Below the pieces are notes generated by a model, which was not told the DNA's origin, did not search any database, and saw only the letters and a list, made by a program, of their open reading frames with translations. Position numbers and translations under genes: made by a program. Shown in pieces: positions 55,683-64,000 of a stretch of 64,000 nucleotides of DNA (position 1 is its first letter; each line of letters begins with the position of its first letter). The stretch is from Bacteriovoracaceae bacterium UBA3083 (GTDB lineage: Bacteria > Bdellovibrionota > Bacteriovoracia > Bacteriovoracales > Bacteriovoracaceae). Where the stretch lies: contig DFBJ01000007.1 of assembly GCA_002366565.1 (NCBI GenBank), forward strand, positions 223,020-287,019, given 5' to 3'.

Positions 55683-56657
55683 ATGTTTAATAGTTCTCAA
55701 AAAGAATATTCACTTCTAGACGAAAGTCTGCAGATGCTTGCGCGCGTCATGAACTCGAGCAAAATGAGAGCATGTGTACGATATTTAAATACACTAGCTA
55801 TCTTTATTATTTTAGGAGTTATCTTCTCTAAAGAAACTACTCTTGGAACTGCTGAGCAATCATTAATCATAAACAAGTCAAATAAAGAGTCTACTTACTT
55901 TTTAGATGAGAAAACATATTACCAATTTCCATTGGTTAATAAGTCCTTTGGTGGAGTTCCTCTTGAGCATATTGAGAACTTCTCAAAAAAAGATACGAGA
56001 AATCTGATTGTTTCAGCTGTAAAAAATAAGAAATTAAAAAAGAGACTCTCTCGGTATATAGCAACAACTATGGAGATTTGTGAAAAGTATCAAATCGATC
56101 CATTTTGGGCATTAAGTGTAATGTGGACTGAGAGTCATTTTAATTTAAGGGCCAAAAGTTCTGTTTCTGCAACTGGGTTAATGCAAATTATGCCAGGAAC
56201 AGGGGTTTATTTAAGTAAGCTTCTAAAGATGCCAGTCAAAGAAACTATTGTTTATGAAAATATAAAAGATCCAAGTTTAAATATTGAGATGGGCGTATTT
56301 TATCTAAAGCGTTTACTTAAGATGTTCAAAGGGAATTACACTCTTGCGACTGTTGCCTATAATATGGGGCCAGGTGGAGTCTATAGAAGACTTAGAAATA
56401 AGCAAGAGGTAGGGGTCAGGAATTTATATTTAGACAAGGTTAGAAGACACTATAAATTAATTTCTAAAAATTTTACCAATGGCAAATCTAAGAGATATCT
56501 CTCTCTTCAAAAGACTTTTGTTGTTAATAATCCTAAAACTTCTTATCTTTACACACGCTTATATGAAGTTGATAAAATTTTTCATTTCGTCGAATTCCCA
56601 AGCTTTGATTACCGATTGGCTCTTAACTCGATTGGTCAATTAGAAAAATCGCTCTAA
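55683..56657 (+). CDS. SLT-type lytic transglycosylase, membrane-anchored
   Basis: 324 residues. One transmembrane helix (about 33-49), then the lytic transglycosylase domain: Glu150 catalytic in MWTESHFNL, SATGLMQIMPGTG, NIEMGVFYLKRLL and VAYNMGPGGV. Cleaves the MurNAc-GlcNAc bond of peptidoglycan in the periplasm. Start: the only upstream ATG; the GAGG of the strong site lies 20 nt away and could pair with CCTC just before the start, so translation may be affected by structure. Confidence 0.88.
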   Translation: MFNSSQKEYSLLDESLQMLARVMNSSKMRACVRYLNTLAIFIILGVIFSKETTLGTAEQSLIINKSNKESTYFLDEKTYYQFPLVNKSFGGVPLEHIENFSKKDTRNLIVSAVKNKKLKKRLSRYIATTMEICEKYQIDPFWALSVMWTESHFNLRAKSSVSATGLMQIMPGTGVYLSKLLKMPVKETIVYENIKDPSLNIEMGVFYLKRLLKMFKGNYTLATVAYNMGPGGVYRRLRNKQEVGVRNLYLDKVRRHYKLISKNFTNGKSKRYLSLQKTFVVNNPKTSYLYTRLYEVDKIFHFVEFPSFDYRLALNSIGQLEKSL

Positions 56658-56743
56658 ATTCTCACATAGCGTCTAGTTTTGCTCTGACTAAAGTGGTAGA
56701 TTATTTACCCGTTGTGTCTTAATTTTCAAGGAAGTGAGAAAAA

Positions 56744-57436
56744 ATGTCTTTATCAAAAGTCATTGCTATAGATGGACCTTCTGGTAGCGGGAAGTCGACT
56801 ATTGCTAAACAGTTAGCTGAAACTCTTGATTTACTCTATATTGATACAGGTGCCATGTTTAGAGCGCTTGCATATTGTTGTGATCAAAGAAATATACCTT
56901 TAACAGCTGGTCCTCAAATGGACGAGTTTTTATCTAATATTAAGCTGGAGTACGGAAAGTCGGAAGATTATCTCATCGGTATTGATGGAGAGAATCTTTC
57001 TCATAAGATTAGAGAGCACAATGTCTCTAAGCTTGCCTCTATCATTTCTCAAATTCCACAAGTGAGAGAATTTCTATTGAACTTTCAAAGAGACCTCGCT
57101 AGTCGAGTCGTTTGTGTCATGGAAGGAAGAGATATAGGTACAGTTGTATTTCCTGATGCATTTTGTAAATTCTTTGTAACTGCTTCAGTTGAAGTACGCT
57201 CTAATAGAAGATTAAATCAATTAAATGAAGGGGGAGAGTCTAACCTCTCTCTTGAGCAAATAATGACTGATGTTAAGAAGAGAGATGAGAGTGACATGAA
57301 TAGAGAAGTTGCTCCGTTAAAAATGGCAGAAGATGCTAGCTTAGTAGATACTAGTGAAATGGAACTTCTCGATGTACTTAACTCACTGAAAGACTCTGTT
57401 CTAGCGAAGGCCAAGGGGACTGGAATCTCTCTGTGA
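56744..57436 (+). CDS. cmk: Cytidylate kinase
   Basis: Phosphorylates CMP and dCMP. The 230 residues have the P-loop GPSGSGKST (G11-T19), IDTGAMFRALA and GRDIGTVVFPDA. AAGGAAG precedes the ATG. Its stop TGA overlaps the GTG start of the GT9 glycosyltransferase, so the two are translationally coupled, though unrelated in function. Confidence 0.95.
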   Translation: MSLSKVIAIDGPSGSGKSTIAKQLAETLDLLYIDTGAMFRALAYCCDQRNIPLTAGPQMDEFLSNIKLEYGKSEDYLIGIDGENLSHKIREHNVSKLASIISQIPQVREFLLNFQRDLASRVVCVMEGRDIGTVVFPDAFCKFFVTASVEVRSNRRLNQLNEGGESNLSLEQIMTDVKKRDESDMNREVAPLKMAEDASLVDTSEMELLDVLNSLKDSVLAKAKGTGISL

Positions 57437-58527
57437 AAATTCTAATCAATAGAACAGATGCGCTCGGTGATACAATATTGACTGAGCCTATTGCAGCCCT
57501 ACTTAGATTGACCTTTCCTGATGCAGATATCAGATTTCTAATCTCGCCTATCTCTGCACCACTATTTGAGGCCCATCCGTATGTGGATGGAGTATTTCTC
57601 TATAAGAAGAAATCGTCTCTTTTAAGCAGAATAAAAACCTTAGGTAATATTTTAAACGAATTTAAACCAGATATTTATATTTTTGCTGGTGGAGATCAGT
57701 TTGTAAGTTTTTATATGTGGCTCAAAAGAGTTGATAAACGAGCAGGACTAATCTCAAAACTACCTAGTTTCTTATTTTTAAACTATGGAGTTAGACAAAA
57801 AAGATCACTCGTAACTATGCATGAGAGTGAGTACAACTTAAACCTTCTTAGAGGTCTTGGGATCGTTCATGATGTGAAAAATGAGTTTGATCTCTCTCCA
57901 AAGATTTTTATAAATGATGAGAAGAGACAGGCATCAATTGATTTATTCAAAGAGTCCTTAAAAGATGAAGGTCTAGACCCTTCTCTTGGCAATATATTTA
58001 TTCATCCTGGTATGACAGGACATACTTTAAATTGGTCTTCTAGAAACTATGGAAGGTTAATTGATAAGATGGAGAGTTCTTTCCCTAATCAGTTTAACTG
58101 GATTATATCTCACACAGCGAGTGATCAACAGTATTTAGTTGGTTTAAGGGATCATATTGAGAAGACACCTCACTTACATAATAAAGTTTATTTCTTTGAC
58201 GGTGGAATTAATGGTTTAAGAGACTATATGAATGTTCTCTCTACAGCCGATGCCTTTGTTGGTCCAAGTACAGGCACAACCCATATTGCAAATATTCTTG
58301 GTGTAAAAACAGTAGGTATATACTCACCAATTAAGGTTCAAAGTACTCTTAGATGGTCTCCATACAATAGAGATGAAGATAAGCTTAGATTAGTTGTGCC
58401 AGATGTTGTCTGTGGAGAACAGTTTAAGTGCGCCGGAAATTCTTGTCCTTATTATGAGTGTATGTCTAAAATTGAAGTTCAAGATATAATGAGTGAATTA
58501 ATAGATTTATTAAATTTGGAGAAATAG
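57433..58527 (+). CDS. Glycosyltransferase family 9 (heptosyltransferase-like)
   Basis: 364 residues of the LPS heptosyltransferase family: INRTDALGDTILTEPIAAL at the N-terminus, FIHPGMTGHTLNWSSRNY and VGPSTGTTHIANILGVKTVGIY in the donor-binding half. Probably adds a heptose to lipid A-core. GTG start, overlapping cmk. The downstream gene for heptose kinase starts in its stop codon, consistent with a heptose module. Confidence 0.88.
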   Translation: MKILINRTDALGDTILTEPIAALLRLTFPDADIRFLISPISAPLFEAHPYVDGVFLYKKKSSLLSRIKTLGNILNEFKPDIYIFAGGDQFVSFYMWLKRVDKRAGLISKLPSFLFLNYGVRQKRSLVTMHESEYNLNLLRGLGIVHDVKNEFDLSPKIFINDEKRQASIDLFKESLKDEGLDPSLGNIFIHPGMTGHTLNWSSRNYGRLIDKMESSFPNQFNWIISHTASDQQYLVGLRDHIEKTPHLHNKVYFFDGGINGLRDYMNVLSTADAFVGPSTGTTHIANILGVKTVGIYSPIKVQSTLRWSPYNRDEDKLRLVVPDVVCGEQFKCAGNSCPYYECMSKIEVQDIMSELIDLLNLEK

Positions 58528-59546
58528 TGACCTCAATAATCACAAAAGATAATTTTAAAAAAATAACAGAGAAGTTCTCTGATGTTGGGCCAATACTAGT
58601 TATAGGCGACATTGGATTGGATAAGTATACTTTTGGCGACGTTAAAAGAATATCTCCAGAAGCTCCAGTTCCTGTACTAGAAGTTACTAAAGAGTGGACT
58701 ACACTTGGTCTAGCAACGAATATTTCCAATAATCTTTCTTCACTTGGTGTCACATCTACTATTTGTGGAGTTGTTGGAGAAGATATGCACGCAAGTAAGC
58801 TTGAGAGCCTGCTTGAAGAAAATGACTTATCTATTTGGGGAGTTGTTCGCTGTAATGAGAGACCAACTATTTTTAAAGAGCGTATAACTACTTCAACACA
58901 ACAGATATGTAGAGTTGATTATGAAGACAAGTCACAGTTATCTTCTTCTACACAAGAGAGATTACTAGAGAGAATCAATGAGTTCATTCCTAATCATAGC
59001 GGTGTACTCATAGAGGATTATGGAAAAGGGACTCTTTCTAAAGAAACTATCGCTGAGGTAGTGGAACTTGCTAGAAAGCATAATAAGAAAGTCTTTGTTG
59101 ATCCATCTAGAACAACACCTCCTGAGCACTATAAAGGCGTGAATGTTCTTAAACCCAATAGAGCTGAGGCAGAAACGATGGTCTCTATGCTTGGGCATAA
59201 CACGACTGATGTCTTAGAGATGGCTAAAATTCTTTCAGAATCCTTAGATATACCTGAAGTAATTATAACTCTAGGTGGGGAAGGTATGGCAATCTTCACA
59301 AAAGGTGATGATAAGGTACGGATTATTCCTACAGTCGCCAATGAAGTTTTTGACGTCTCTGGAGCAGGGGATACTGCAATTTCACTACTTACATCATCTT
59401 TACTGGCCGGAGCATCTTTAACAGACGCTTGCTGGCTTGGTAACTGTGGTTCAGGTGTAGTTGTTGCTAAGAAAGGTACGGCCACTGTTAATCTAGATGA
59501 ACTAGAAGAATTCTACGACGACATTTCTAAAAACTTTAATAAATAG
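58527..59546 (+). CDS. D-glycero-D-manno-heptose-7-phosphate kinase (RfaE1/HldA-like)
   Basis: 339 residues, PfkB family, kinase domain only. ILVIGDIGLDKYTFGDVKRISPEAPVPV is the RfaE1 start; the VSGAGDTAI loop with catalytic Asp lies near the C-terminus. The cytidylyltransferase domain fused in E. coli HldE is absent, so this is the HldA type and needs a separate nucleotidyltransferase. GTG start shares the G of the upstream stop; GGAG 6 nt ahead. Ends with a terminator. Confidence 0.88.
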   Translation: MTSIITKDNFKKITEKFSDVGPILVIGDIGLDKYTFGDVKRISPEAPVPVLEVTKEWTTLGLATNISNNLSSLGVTSTICGVVGEDMHASKLESLLEENDLSIWGVVRCNERPTIFKERITTSTQQICRVDYEDKSQLSSSTQERLLERINEFIPNHSGVLIEDYGKGTLSKETIAEVVELARKHNKKVFVDPSRTTPPEHYKGVNVLKPNRAEAETMVSMLGHNTTDVLEMAKILSESLDIPEVIITLGGEGMAIFTKGDDKVRIIPTVANEVFDVSGAGDTAISLLTSSLLAGASLTDACWLGNCGSGVVVAKKGTATVNLDELEEFYDDISKNFNK

Positions 59547-59553
59547 CTTATCT

Positions 59554-59588
59554 GACCCTTTTCTTTGAAGAGGGTCGTCCTTTCTTTT
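59554..59588 (+). terminator. Rho-independent terminator after heptose kinase
   Basis: Ten-base stem GACCCTTTTC / GAAGAGGGTC with a TTT loop and one G-T pair, then a pyrimidine-rich T tract. It starts 8 nt after the stop codon. Confidence 0.8.
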
Positions 59589-59697
59589 GTCACTATTCGC
59601 TGCCTTTTACTTATTTTGTATATTTTTTCAACATCTCTTTGTCATACTTCTACACAATAAATTGTTAAGAAATATTAAATCTTTAAATGACCTGTTG

Positions 59698-59706
59698 TGT
59701 TATAAT
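59698..59706 (+). promoter_or_regulatory. Extended -10 promoter element of the pheST leader unit
   Basis: TGTTATAAT is a full extended -10. No convincing -35 is seen 17 bases upstream, which an extended -10 can do without. Start expected near 59713. Confidence 0.6.
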
Positions 59707-59712
59707 GAGGTC

Positions 59713-59966
59713 TATAGCTTTTGATCTGCAGATCATTCTATTCTGTGCTTTTTAAGGAGGCGTATCAGAGACTAGACTTAACAGTGAATTTTACATTTAC
59801 ACATTCTTGGCCATGGAAATTGCACAAGACTATCCTCATTTTTCAGTTCAACTGATCAATTGTTAGTTACCCAATTTTGGCCATTACTCGAAAGGTCTTG
59901 AACCTTTTAAACCGTTAGTCTTGCGGGGGATTTGCCCCCGCATCATTCCTTTCTTTTATCTATTTG
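59713..59966 (+). ncRNA. Candidate structured leader or small RNA upstream of pheST
   Basis: The gap 59547-60066 has no protein-size frame. It has an extended -10 (59698-59706), an unused AAGGAGG at 59755-59761, palindromes (GATCTGCAGATC; AAAGGT-CTTGA-ACCTTT at 59891-59907) and a strong terminator. A 23-codon frame (GTG 59784 to TGA 59853-59855) reads NFTFTHSWPWK then IFQFN, with four Phe. That could be an attenuator leader peptide for phenylalanine tRNA synthetase, as pheM is in E. coli, but it has no good ribosome site. Alternatively a stand-alone sRNA. No known RNA family motif was recognised. Confidence 0.4.
59932..59966 (+). terminator. Strong hairpin terminator upstream of pheS (possible attenuator)
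   Basis: TGCGGGGG pairs with CCCCCGCA around a short loop, followed by ATTCCTTTCTTTT. It lies about 100 nt before the pheS ATG, so it would stop transcription before pheS unless read through or prevented. Confidence 0.75.
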
Positions 59967-60066
59967 ATTTTACCCGCTTCGTCTTGATCATTTTCTATTC
60001 CTATGACAAAATGCGACGTTTAGAATTAATGTTCTAGCTATACTAGAATTCAAGGGAAATACGAAA

Positions 60067-61131
60067 ATGATTAAAAAACTAGATGAGCTTTTCTCTCAGT
60101 TTGAGGGAAAAATTGATGAGCTAACAAACCAGGCCGATATTTTAAATCTAAAGTCTGAATTTCTTGGAAAGAAAGGATTGATTTCAGATGTCCTTAAGTC
60201 TCTTAAAGATGCGACTCCAGAAGAAAGGAAGGCCATAGGTCCTAAGGCCAATGATATTAAGAATGACATTACTAAAATGGTTGCTAGTAAGCTTACTGCT
60301 ATAGAAGCACAAGAGATTAATGAGAAGTTAGCTTCAAATCGTATTGATATTACGCTTACTGATAATATCAAGGTTGGTAGCTCTCTTGGTGGTGGCTTTC
60401 ACCCTAGAACGCTAATTCAAAGAGAAATTGAAGATATTTTCCTATCTATGGGATTTGATATTTTAGATGGACCTCATATTGAGGACGAATTTCATAACTT
60501 TGAGGCCTTAAATATCCCTGGTGATCACCCAGCAAGAGATATGCAGGATACTTTCTGGTTTCACGACCCAAATAAAGAGTCTGATGAGAAGAAGCACTTA
60601 CTGAGAACTCATACATCTACTGTTCAAGTACATGGAATGCAGTCGCGTAAGCCACCATTTAAATTTATTGCTCCAGGTACAGTATTTAGATGTGAAAGAA
60701 CAGATGCTTCTCACGAGATGGTATTCAATCAACTTGAGGGAATGATGGTTGGTGAAGATATCTCTGTTGGTCATCTCATTTACTTTATGAAGACAATCTT
60801 GAAAGAAATTTTCAAAAAAGAAGTGGAAGTACGTTTACGTCCTGGATTCTTTCCATTCGTTGAGCCTGGTTTTGAACTAGATATTAAATGTCTTATTTGT
60901 TCAGGAAAAGGTTGTTCTGTTTGTAAGCAGGTTGGTTGGCTAGAACTTCTACCATGTGGAATGGTTCATCCTAATGTTCTAAAGGCCGGGGGAATTGATC
61001 CTGAGAAATATAATGGATTCGCTTTTGGTCTTGGTTTAGATCGTCTTGTAATGATGAAGTATGGAATAGACGATATCAGACACCTGCAAAGTGGTGACTT
61101 AAGATTTAACACTCAATTCAAAACATTTTAG
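60067..61131 (+). CDS. pheS: Phenylalanyl-tRNA synthetase alpha subunit
   Basis: Charges tRNA-Phe as an alpha2beta2 enzyme. The 354 residues hold a N-terminal coiled coil, motif 1 region HPRTLIQREIEDIF, motif 2 APGTVFRCERTDASHEMVF and motif 3 GFAFGLGLDRLVMMKYG. A CLICSGKGCSVC run, two Cys pairs, resembles the zinc-ligand insertion found in many bacterial PheS. AGGGAA precedes the ATG. pheT follows after 15 nt. Confidence 0.95.
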   Translation: MIKKLDELFSQFEGKIDELTNQADILNLKSEFLGKKGLISDVLKSLKDATPEERKAIGPKANDIKNDITKMVASKLTAIEAQEINEKLASNRIDITLTDNIKVGSSLGGGFHPRTLIQREIEDIFLSMGFDILDGPHIEDEFHNFEALNIPGDHPARDMQDTFWFHDPNKESDEKKHLLRTHTSTVQVHGMQSRKPPFKFIAPGTVFRCERTDASHEMVFNQLEGMMVGEDISVGHLIYFMKTILKEIFKKEVEVRLRPGFFPFVEPGFELDIKCLICSGKGCSVCKQVGWLELLPCGMVHPNVLKAGGIDPEKYNGFAFGLGLDRLVMMKYGIDDIRHLQSGDLRFNTQFKTF

Positions 61132-61146
61132 TAGAAGGAAATATAT

Positions 61147-63570
61147 ATGTTAATTAGTACTGAATGGATTAAAGACTTTGTTTCTATTCCAGATATGTCA
61201 CCAAAAGACCTTGGTGTTAAATTTACTTTAGGAACTGCTGAAGTTGAAGAAGTAATTGTTATAGGTGATCACTTAGAAAAAATTAGAGTGGCCGAAATTA
61301 TTGAGATTGAAAAACATCCTGAAGCAGATAAGCTAAACCTTGTTACATTTAATTACGGTGGTAAAGAAAATAAGAGAGTTGTTTGTGGAGCGGCTAATGT
61401 TAAAGTTGGTCTTAAAACTCCATATGCGCCTTTAGGAGTTTCTCTACCTAATGGTCTCTTCTTAGAACCTAAGAAGATCAGAGGTGTTTTATCTGAAGGA
61501 ATGCTATGTTCTGAAGAAGAACTTGGTTTTGCTGAAGAGTCTTCTGGAATATTAGAGCTACCTGCAGATGCTCCTATTGGTCAAAATATGATTGATTACT
61601 TCAACGAAACAAAAGATGTTCTTTTAGACGTTGATAATAAATCTCTTACACATAGACCAGACCTTTGGGGACATTACGGACTTGCTAGAGAATTCGGTGC
61701 AATTTTTGAAGAAGAATTAAAAGTTCCTTACAACGATGAGTGGGCAAAAAAGTTAAAAGAAAAATTCTCAACAGATAAGTCTCCTATCACACCTAAGCTA
61801 GAAGGTGAGAGTGCTTGTAAAGCATACTTTGGTTTATCTGTAGATAATGTAACTGTTAGTGAATCACCTTCTTGGATGAAGAAGAGATTACTCGCTGTTG
61901 GTTTAAGGCCTATTAATAATATCGTGGATATCTCAAACTATGTAATGGTTGAATTAGGTATGCCTCTTCATATCTTTGATCGTGATCTTATCAAAGATGA
62001 TAAAATAATTATTAAGTCTTTAGGCTCTGAAGAAGAGTTCGTTACTTTAGATGAAGAAAAGAGAAAGCTTATAGCTTCAGATACTGTTATCTGTGATAGC
62101 GAGAAGCCTCTTGTCATTGGTGGACTAATGGGTGGTCTTACTAGTGGTGTAACGGAGAGTACTAAGAAAGTATTTATCGAAGTAGCAAACTGGCAAGCAG
62201 CAATGGTTAGAAGTACTTCTACAAGATTAGGTTTAAGAACGGATTCTTCGCAGAGATATGAGAAGACTTTAGATTCTAAACTTTGTGAAAGAACTATGCT
62301 TAGAACACTTGAGTTAATTCTTGAGCTTTGTCCTGATGCTAAAGTTGTAGGTAAGTTAGAGTATGATGGTGAAGATTTAAATTCTATTCCTACTTTAAAA
62401 ATAAATACATCATTCAAAAAAATTCAAACAGTACTTGGTTTAGAAGTCAGTGAAGATAGAATAGTTTCAATCTTTAAAGCACTTGATTTTGGAATTGAAA
62501 AAAACAATAACGACCTTGTTGTTACAATACCTAGCTATCGTTCGACTAAAGACATAGATTGTGAAGCTGACCTTATTGAAGAGGTAGGGCGTATCATAGG
62601 TTATGATAACATTACTCCGAGCTCTCCTAAGCTTACTATAGAGCCTGTAAGGCTTACTCCTGCACAAGAGCTACATAGAAAGATTAGAGACTTCATGGTA
62701 TACAATGGTAATTCATTTGAAGTTAATTCTTATCCTCTTGTAGGAGAAAAACTTTTAGAGAAATGTTCTTGGCCTACTCGCTCTGGTTTAGATCTTTTAA
62801 ACTCTATATCAAAAGATCATTCTATTATGCGTGACTCTATTGTTCCTAATGCTATTGCCATTACTGCAACTAACGTTAAGAACTTTGATCAATTCTCTTT
62901 CTTTGAACTAGGTAGAACGTATCATAAAGGAAAGAAAAACTTTGCAGAAGAAAAGAGTGAACTAATCATTGCAATGTATTCGAAAGATGAAACACCTTTT
63001 ATGAACCTAGTTAATAAGACTACAAACCTTTTAAACTCTACTAATATTCCTTTTGATTTAAGTGAAAAGCACCCTAAGTTTAAGAATGAACTTATTAGTG
63101 AAGACTGGGTTGGAGTACATCCATTTGAGTTCTATAACGTACGTATAATGGGTAAAATGAAAGGTGTAATCACTAGTATTCATCCATTAATACTTAAGCA
63201 GTATAAGATAAAAGGTCATTTAAGCGTTGCTGTAGTTGATTTAACTCAAGTAGAAGCACGTCCACTTAAGGATAAGGTTAAATATAAGCCTCTTTCTAAG
63301 TTCCCTGGGTCTACTTTTGACTGCACTGTTGTAGCAAATGAGCATACAAATGTAGGAGAAGTGCTAAATTCACTTAAAAAACTCAAAATTAAAGAACTTC
63401 AGAGTACAAAAATCGTTGATATTTTCAATTTAGAGACAAAAGAAAAGGCAATTACCCTTAGATCTGTCTTTATGGACCCTGAAAAAACCCTCGATGGTGA
63501 ATTTATTACACAATCTTCGAAAAAAATCGTCGAAGAGCTCGAAAAAGCCGGCTTTTCGCTAAGGTCTTAA
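61147..63570 (+). CDS. pheT: Phenylalanyl-tRNA synthetase beta subunit
   Basis: 807 residues, the usual length. Order of domains: OB tRNA-binding region (about 40-150, with EKHPEADKLNL and GVLSEGMLCSEEELG), B3/B4 editing region, B5 domain, and a C-terminal FDX-ACB anticodon-binding domain (SKFPGSTFDCTV). Forms the catalytic tetramer with PheS. AGAAGGAA precedes the ATG. A terminator follows 15 nt after the stop. Confidence 0.95.
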   Translation: MLISTEWIKDFVSIPDMSPKDLGVKFTLGTAEVEEVIVIGDHLEKIRVAEIIEIEKHPEADKLNLVTFNYGGKENKRVVCGAANVKVGLKTPYAPLGVSLPNGLFLEPKKIRGVLSEGMLCSEEELGFAEESSGILELPADAPIGQNMIDYFNETKDVLLDVDNKSLTHRPDLWGHYGLAREFGAIFEEELKVPYNDEWAKKLKEKFSTDKSPITPKLEGESACKAYFGLSVDNVTVSESPSWMKKRLLAVGLRPINNIVDISNYVMVELGMPLHIFDRDLIKDDKIIIKSLGSEEEFVTLDEEKRKLIASDTVICDSEKPLVIGGLMGGLTSGVTESTKKVFIEVANWQAAMVRSTSTRLGLRTDSSQRYEKTLDSKLCERTMLRTLELILELCPDAKVVGKLEYDGEDLNSIPTLKINTSFKKIQTVLGLEVSEDRIVSIFKALDFGIEKNNNDLVVTIPSYRSTKDIDCEADLIEEVGRIIGYDNITPSSPKLTIEPVRLTPAQELHRKIRDFMVYNGNSFEVNSYPLVGEKLLEKCSWPTRSGLDLLNSISKDHSIMRDSIVPNAIAITATNVKNFDQFSFFELGRTYHKGKKNFAEEKSELIIAMYSKDETPFMNLVNKTTNLLNSTNIPFDLSEKHPKFKNELISEDWVGVHPFEFYNVRIMGKMKGVITSIHPLILKQYKIKGHLSVAVVDLTQVEARPLKDKVKYKPLSKFPGSTFDCTVVANEHTNVGEVLNSLKKLKIKELQSTKIVDIFNLETKEKAITLRSVFMDPEKTLDGEFITQSSKKIVEELEKAGFSLRS

Positions 63571-63585
63571 AATTACACAAATTAA

Positions 63586-63608
63586 GGGTCGCTTTCGCGG
63601 CCCTTTTT
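63586..63608 (+). terminator. Rho-independent terminator after pheT
   Basis: Stem GGGTCGC / GCGGCCC with a TTTC loop and one G-T pair, then TTTTT. Same GTCGC/GCGGC core as the terminator at 31754. Confidence 0.9.
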
Positions 63609-63672
63609 AATGTCCGACTAATAGTATCCATTAATTCCTCTTAAAAACACGTAACATATTGAAATACTTTTT

Positions 63673-63720
63673 GTTTTCTCGAAAAAAAAATGAAAAAAAA
63701 AAGATAATAATTAAAAAAAA
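63673..63720 (+). promoter_or_regulatory. A-tract UP-element region of the rRNA-type promoter
   Basis: Three runs of eight or more A, broken by a few T and G, directly upstream of the -35. This matches the UP elements of rRNA promoters, which bind the RNA polymerase alpha C-terminal domain (known). Confidence 0.6.
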
Positions 63721-63723
63721 GGG

Positions 63724-63752
63724 TTGACCTTTTTGTAGCACATGCGTAGTAT
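63724..63752 (+). promoter_or_regulatory. Strong sigma-70-type promoter of an rRNA operon leader
   Basis: TTGACC at 63724-63729, a 17-nt spacer, TAGTAT at 63747-63752; transcription start expected near 63759. No protein frame follows, and a boxA lies downstream, so this is the promoter of an rRNA operon whose 16S gene begins outside the window. Confidence 0.8.
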
Positions 63753-63830
63753 CCGTTCTGTTCCCAAGACATACAAACTTAGAAACGAAGCACACAATGC
63801 TTTACAAGGTTTGTCTGACTCTTAAGGGAA

Positions 63831-63841
63831 GCTCTTTAAAA
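63831..63841 (+). promoter_or_regulatory. boxA-like antitermination element in the rRNA leader
   Basis: GCTCTTTAAAA matches the Nus-factor boxA core (GCTCTTTAACA in E. coli). It sits about 72 nt after the predicted start. The remaining stretch to 64000 shows no gene and is read as 16S leader. Confidence 0.75.
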
Positions 63842-64000
63842 TTCGAATAATAGTTAAAGATATGACGCTTCGGCCGATTATCAAGATGAGAAGATCCCAA
63901 AAATAGTATAAGTGCTAATTAAAGTCTTGGCGTAACTAAATCTTGGATGCTGTAAAAAGTTGAAGTTAGTAACGTGGAAAATCCAAAAGCCAAGAGCCAA

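Noticed and set aside
59813..59866. Second short frame (ATG) inside the pheST leader region, MEIAQDYPHF
   Set aside because: No ribosome site and 17 codons only; less likely than the Phe-rich frame and also unproven.
1..64000. CRISPR arrays, tRNA genes, IS elements, attachment sites, prophage genes
   Set aside because: I looked along all gaps and found no repeat array, cloverleaf, transposase or integrase; the rRNA leader is the only stable-RNA signal.

Overview
The window is about 34% G+C by eye and densely coded. It has many exported or lipoprotein-signal proteins of unknown function, overlapping genes and only one obvious leader RNA. Core genes (pheST, cmk, pyrB/carAB/pyrF, mnmA, slyD) sit among large lysine- and asparagine-rich exported helical proteins, peptidoglycan lyases, a gingipain-type protease and LPS heptose enzymes. 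I infer a Gram-negative, AT-rich bacterium, most likely a marine predator-type member of the Bdellovibrionota (Bacteriovorax/Halobacteriovorax-like). That placement is inference from gene content and composition; the 16S gene lies just beyond the right edge.

Layout. 1-2.7 kb: a leftward phosphonate-type ABC importer, phnD-phnC-phnE, with phnE cut by the window edge. 3-5.9 kb: a C25 (gingipain-like) protease and three small genes. 5.9-9.6 kb: a C45/NTN-type hydrolase, a small membrane protein, an App1-like phosphatase and an MgtC-family protein. 9.6-11.4 kb: three overlapping leftward genes ending in a coiled-coil/alpha-crystallin fusion. 11.6-17.8 kb: cell-envelope proteins of unknown function and an inosine/guanosine kinase (gsk). 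17.8-20.9 kb: a 1042-residue exported protein. 21-27.2 kb: the pyrimidine operon pyrB-carAB-pyrF, in which carA and carB are one gene. 27.3-31.7 kb: a restriction-endonuclease-like protein coupled to a GmhB-like phosphatase, then two exported proteins. 31.9-36.6 kb: GMC oxidoreductase, monofunctional transglycosylase, LLM oxidoreductase and a lipoprotein. 36.9-42 kb: lplA, a heterodimeric ABC exporter and a Nudix hydrolase. 42-45.8 kb: a leftward group of alpha/beta hydrolase, Ppx/GppA-like lipoprotein, C5-cytosine methyltransferase and an ATPase-dead ABC-like protein. 45.9-49.5 kb: an MnmA-like pseudoenzyme, an M28 peptidase and true mnmA. 49.5-55.5 kb: alkaline phosphatase, slyD, a membrane protein, a CoA-transferase-like protein and a DUF255 thioredoxin-domain protein. 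55.7-59.5 kb: lytic transglycosylase, cmk, GT9 glycosyltransferase and heptose-7-phosphate kinase. 59.7-63.6 kb: a structured leader transcript and pheS-pheT. 63.7-64 kb: a strong promoter, A-rich upstream element and boxA typical of an rRNA operon.

How the parts connect: phosphorus scavenging (phnCDE, a lipoprotein alkaline phosphatase, perhaps the Ppx/GppA lipoprotein), envelope building (GT9, heptose kinase, GmhB-like, MtgA, Slt) and pyrimidine supply (pyrB/carAB/pyrF, cmk). The least ordinary items are the carA-carB fusion, the cysteine-less MnmA paralogue, the degenerate ABC ATPase next to a methyltransferase, the coiled-coil/small-heat-shock fusion, and the unexplained transcription unit ahead of pheST. 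No IS element, prophage, CRISPR array or tRNA was seen.
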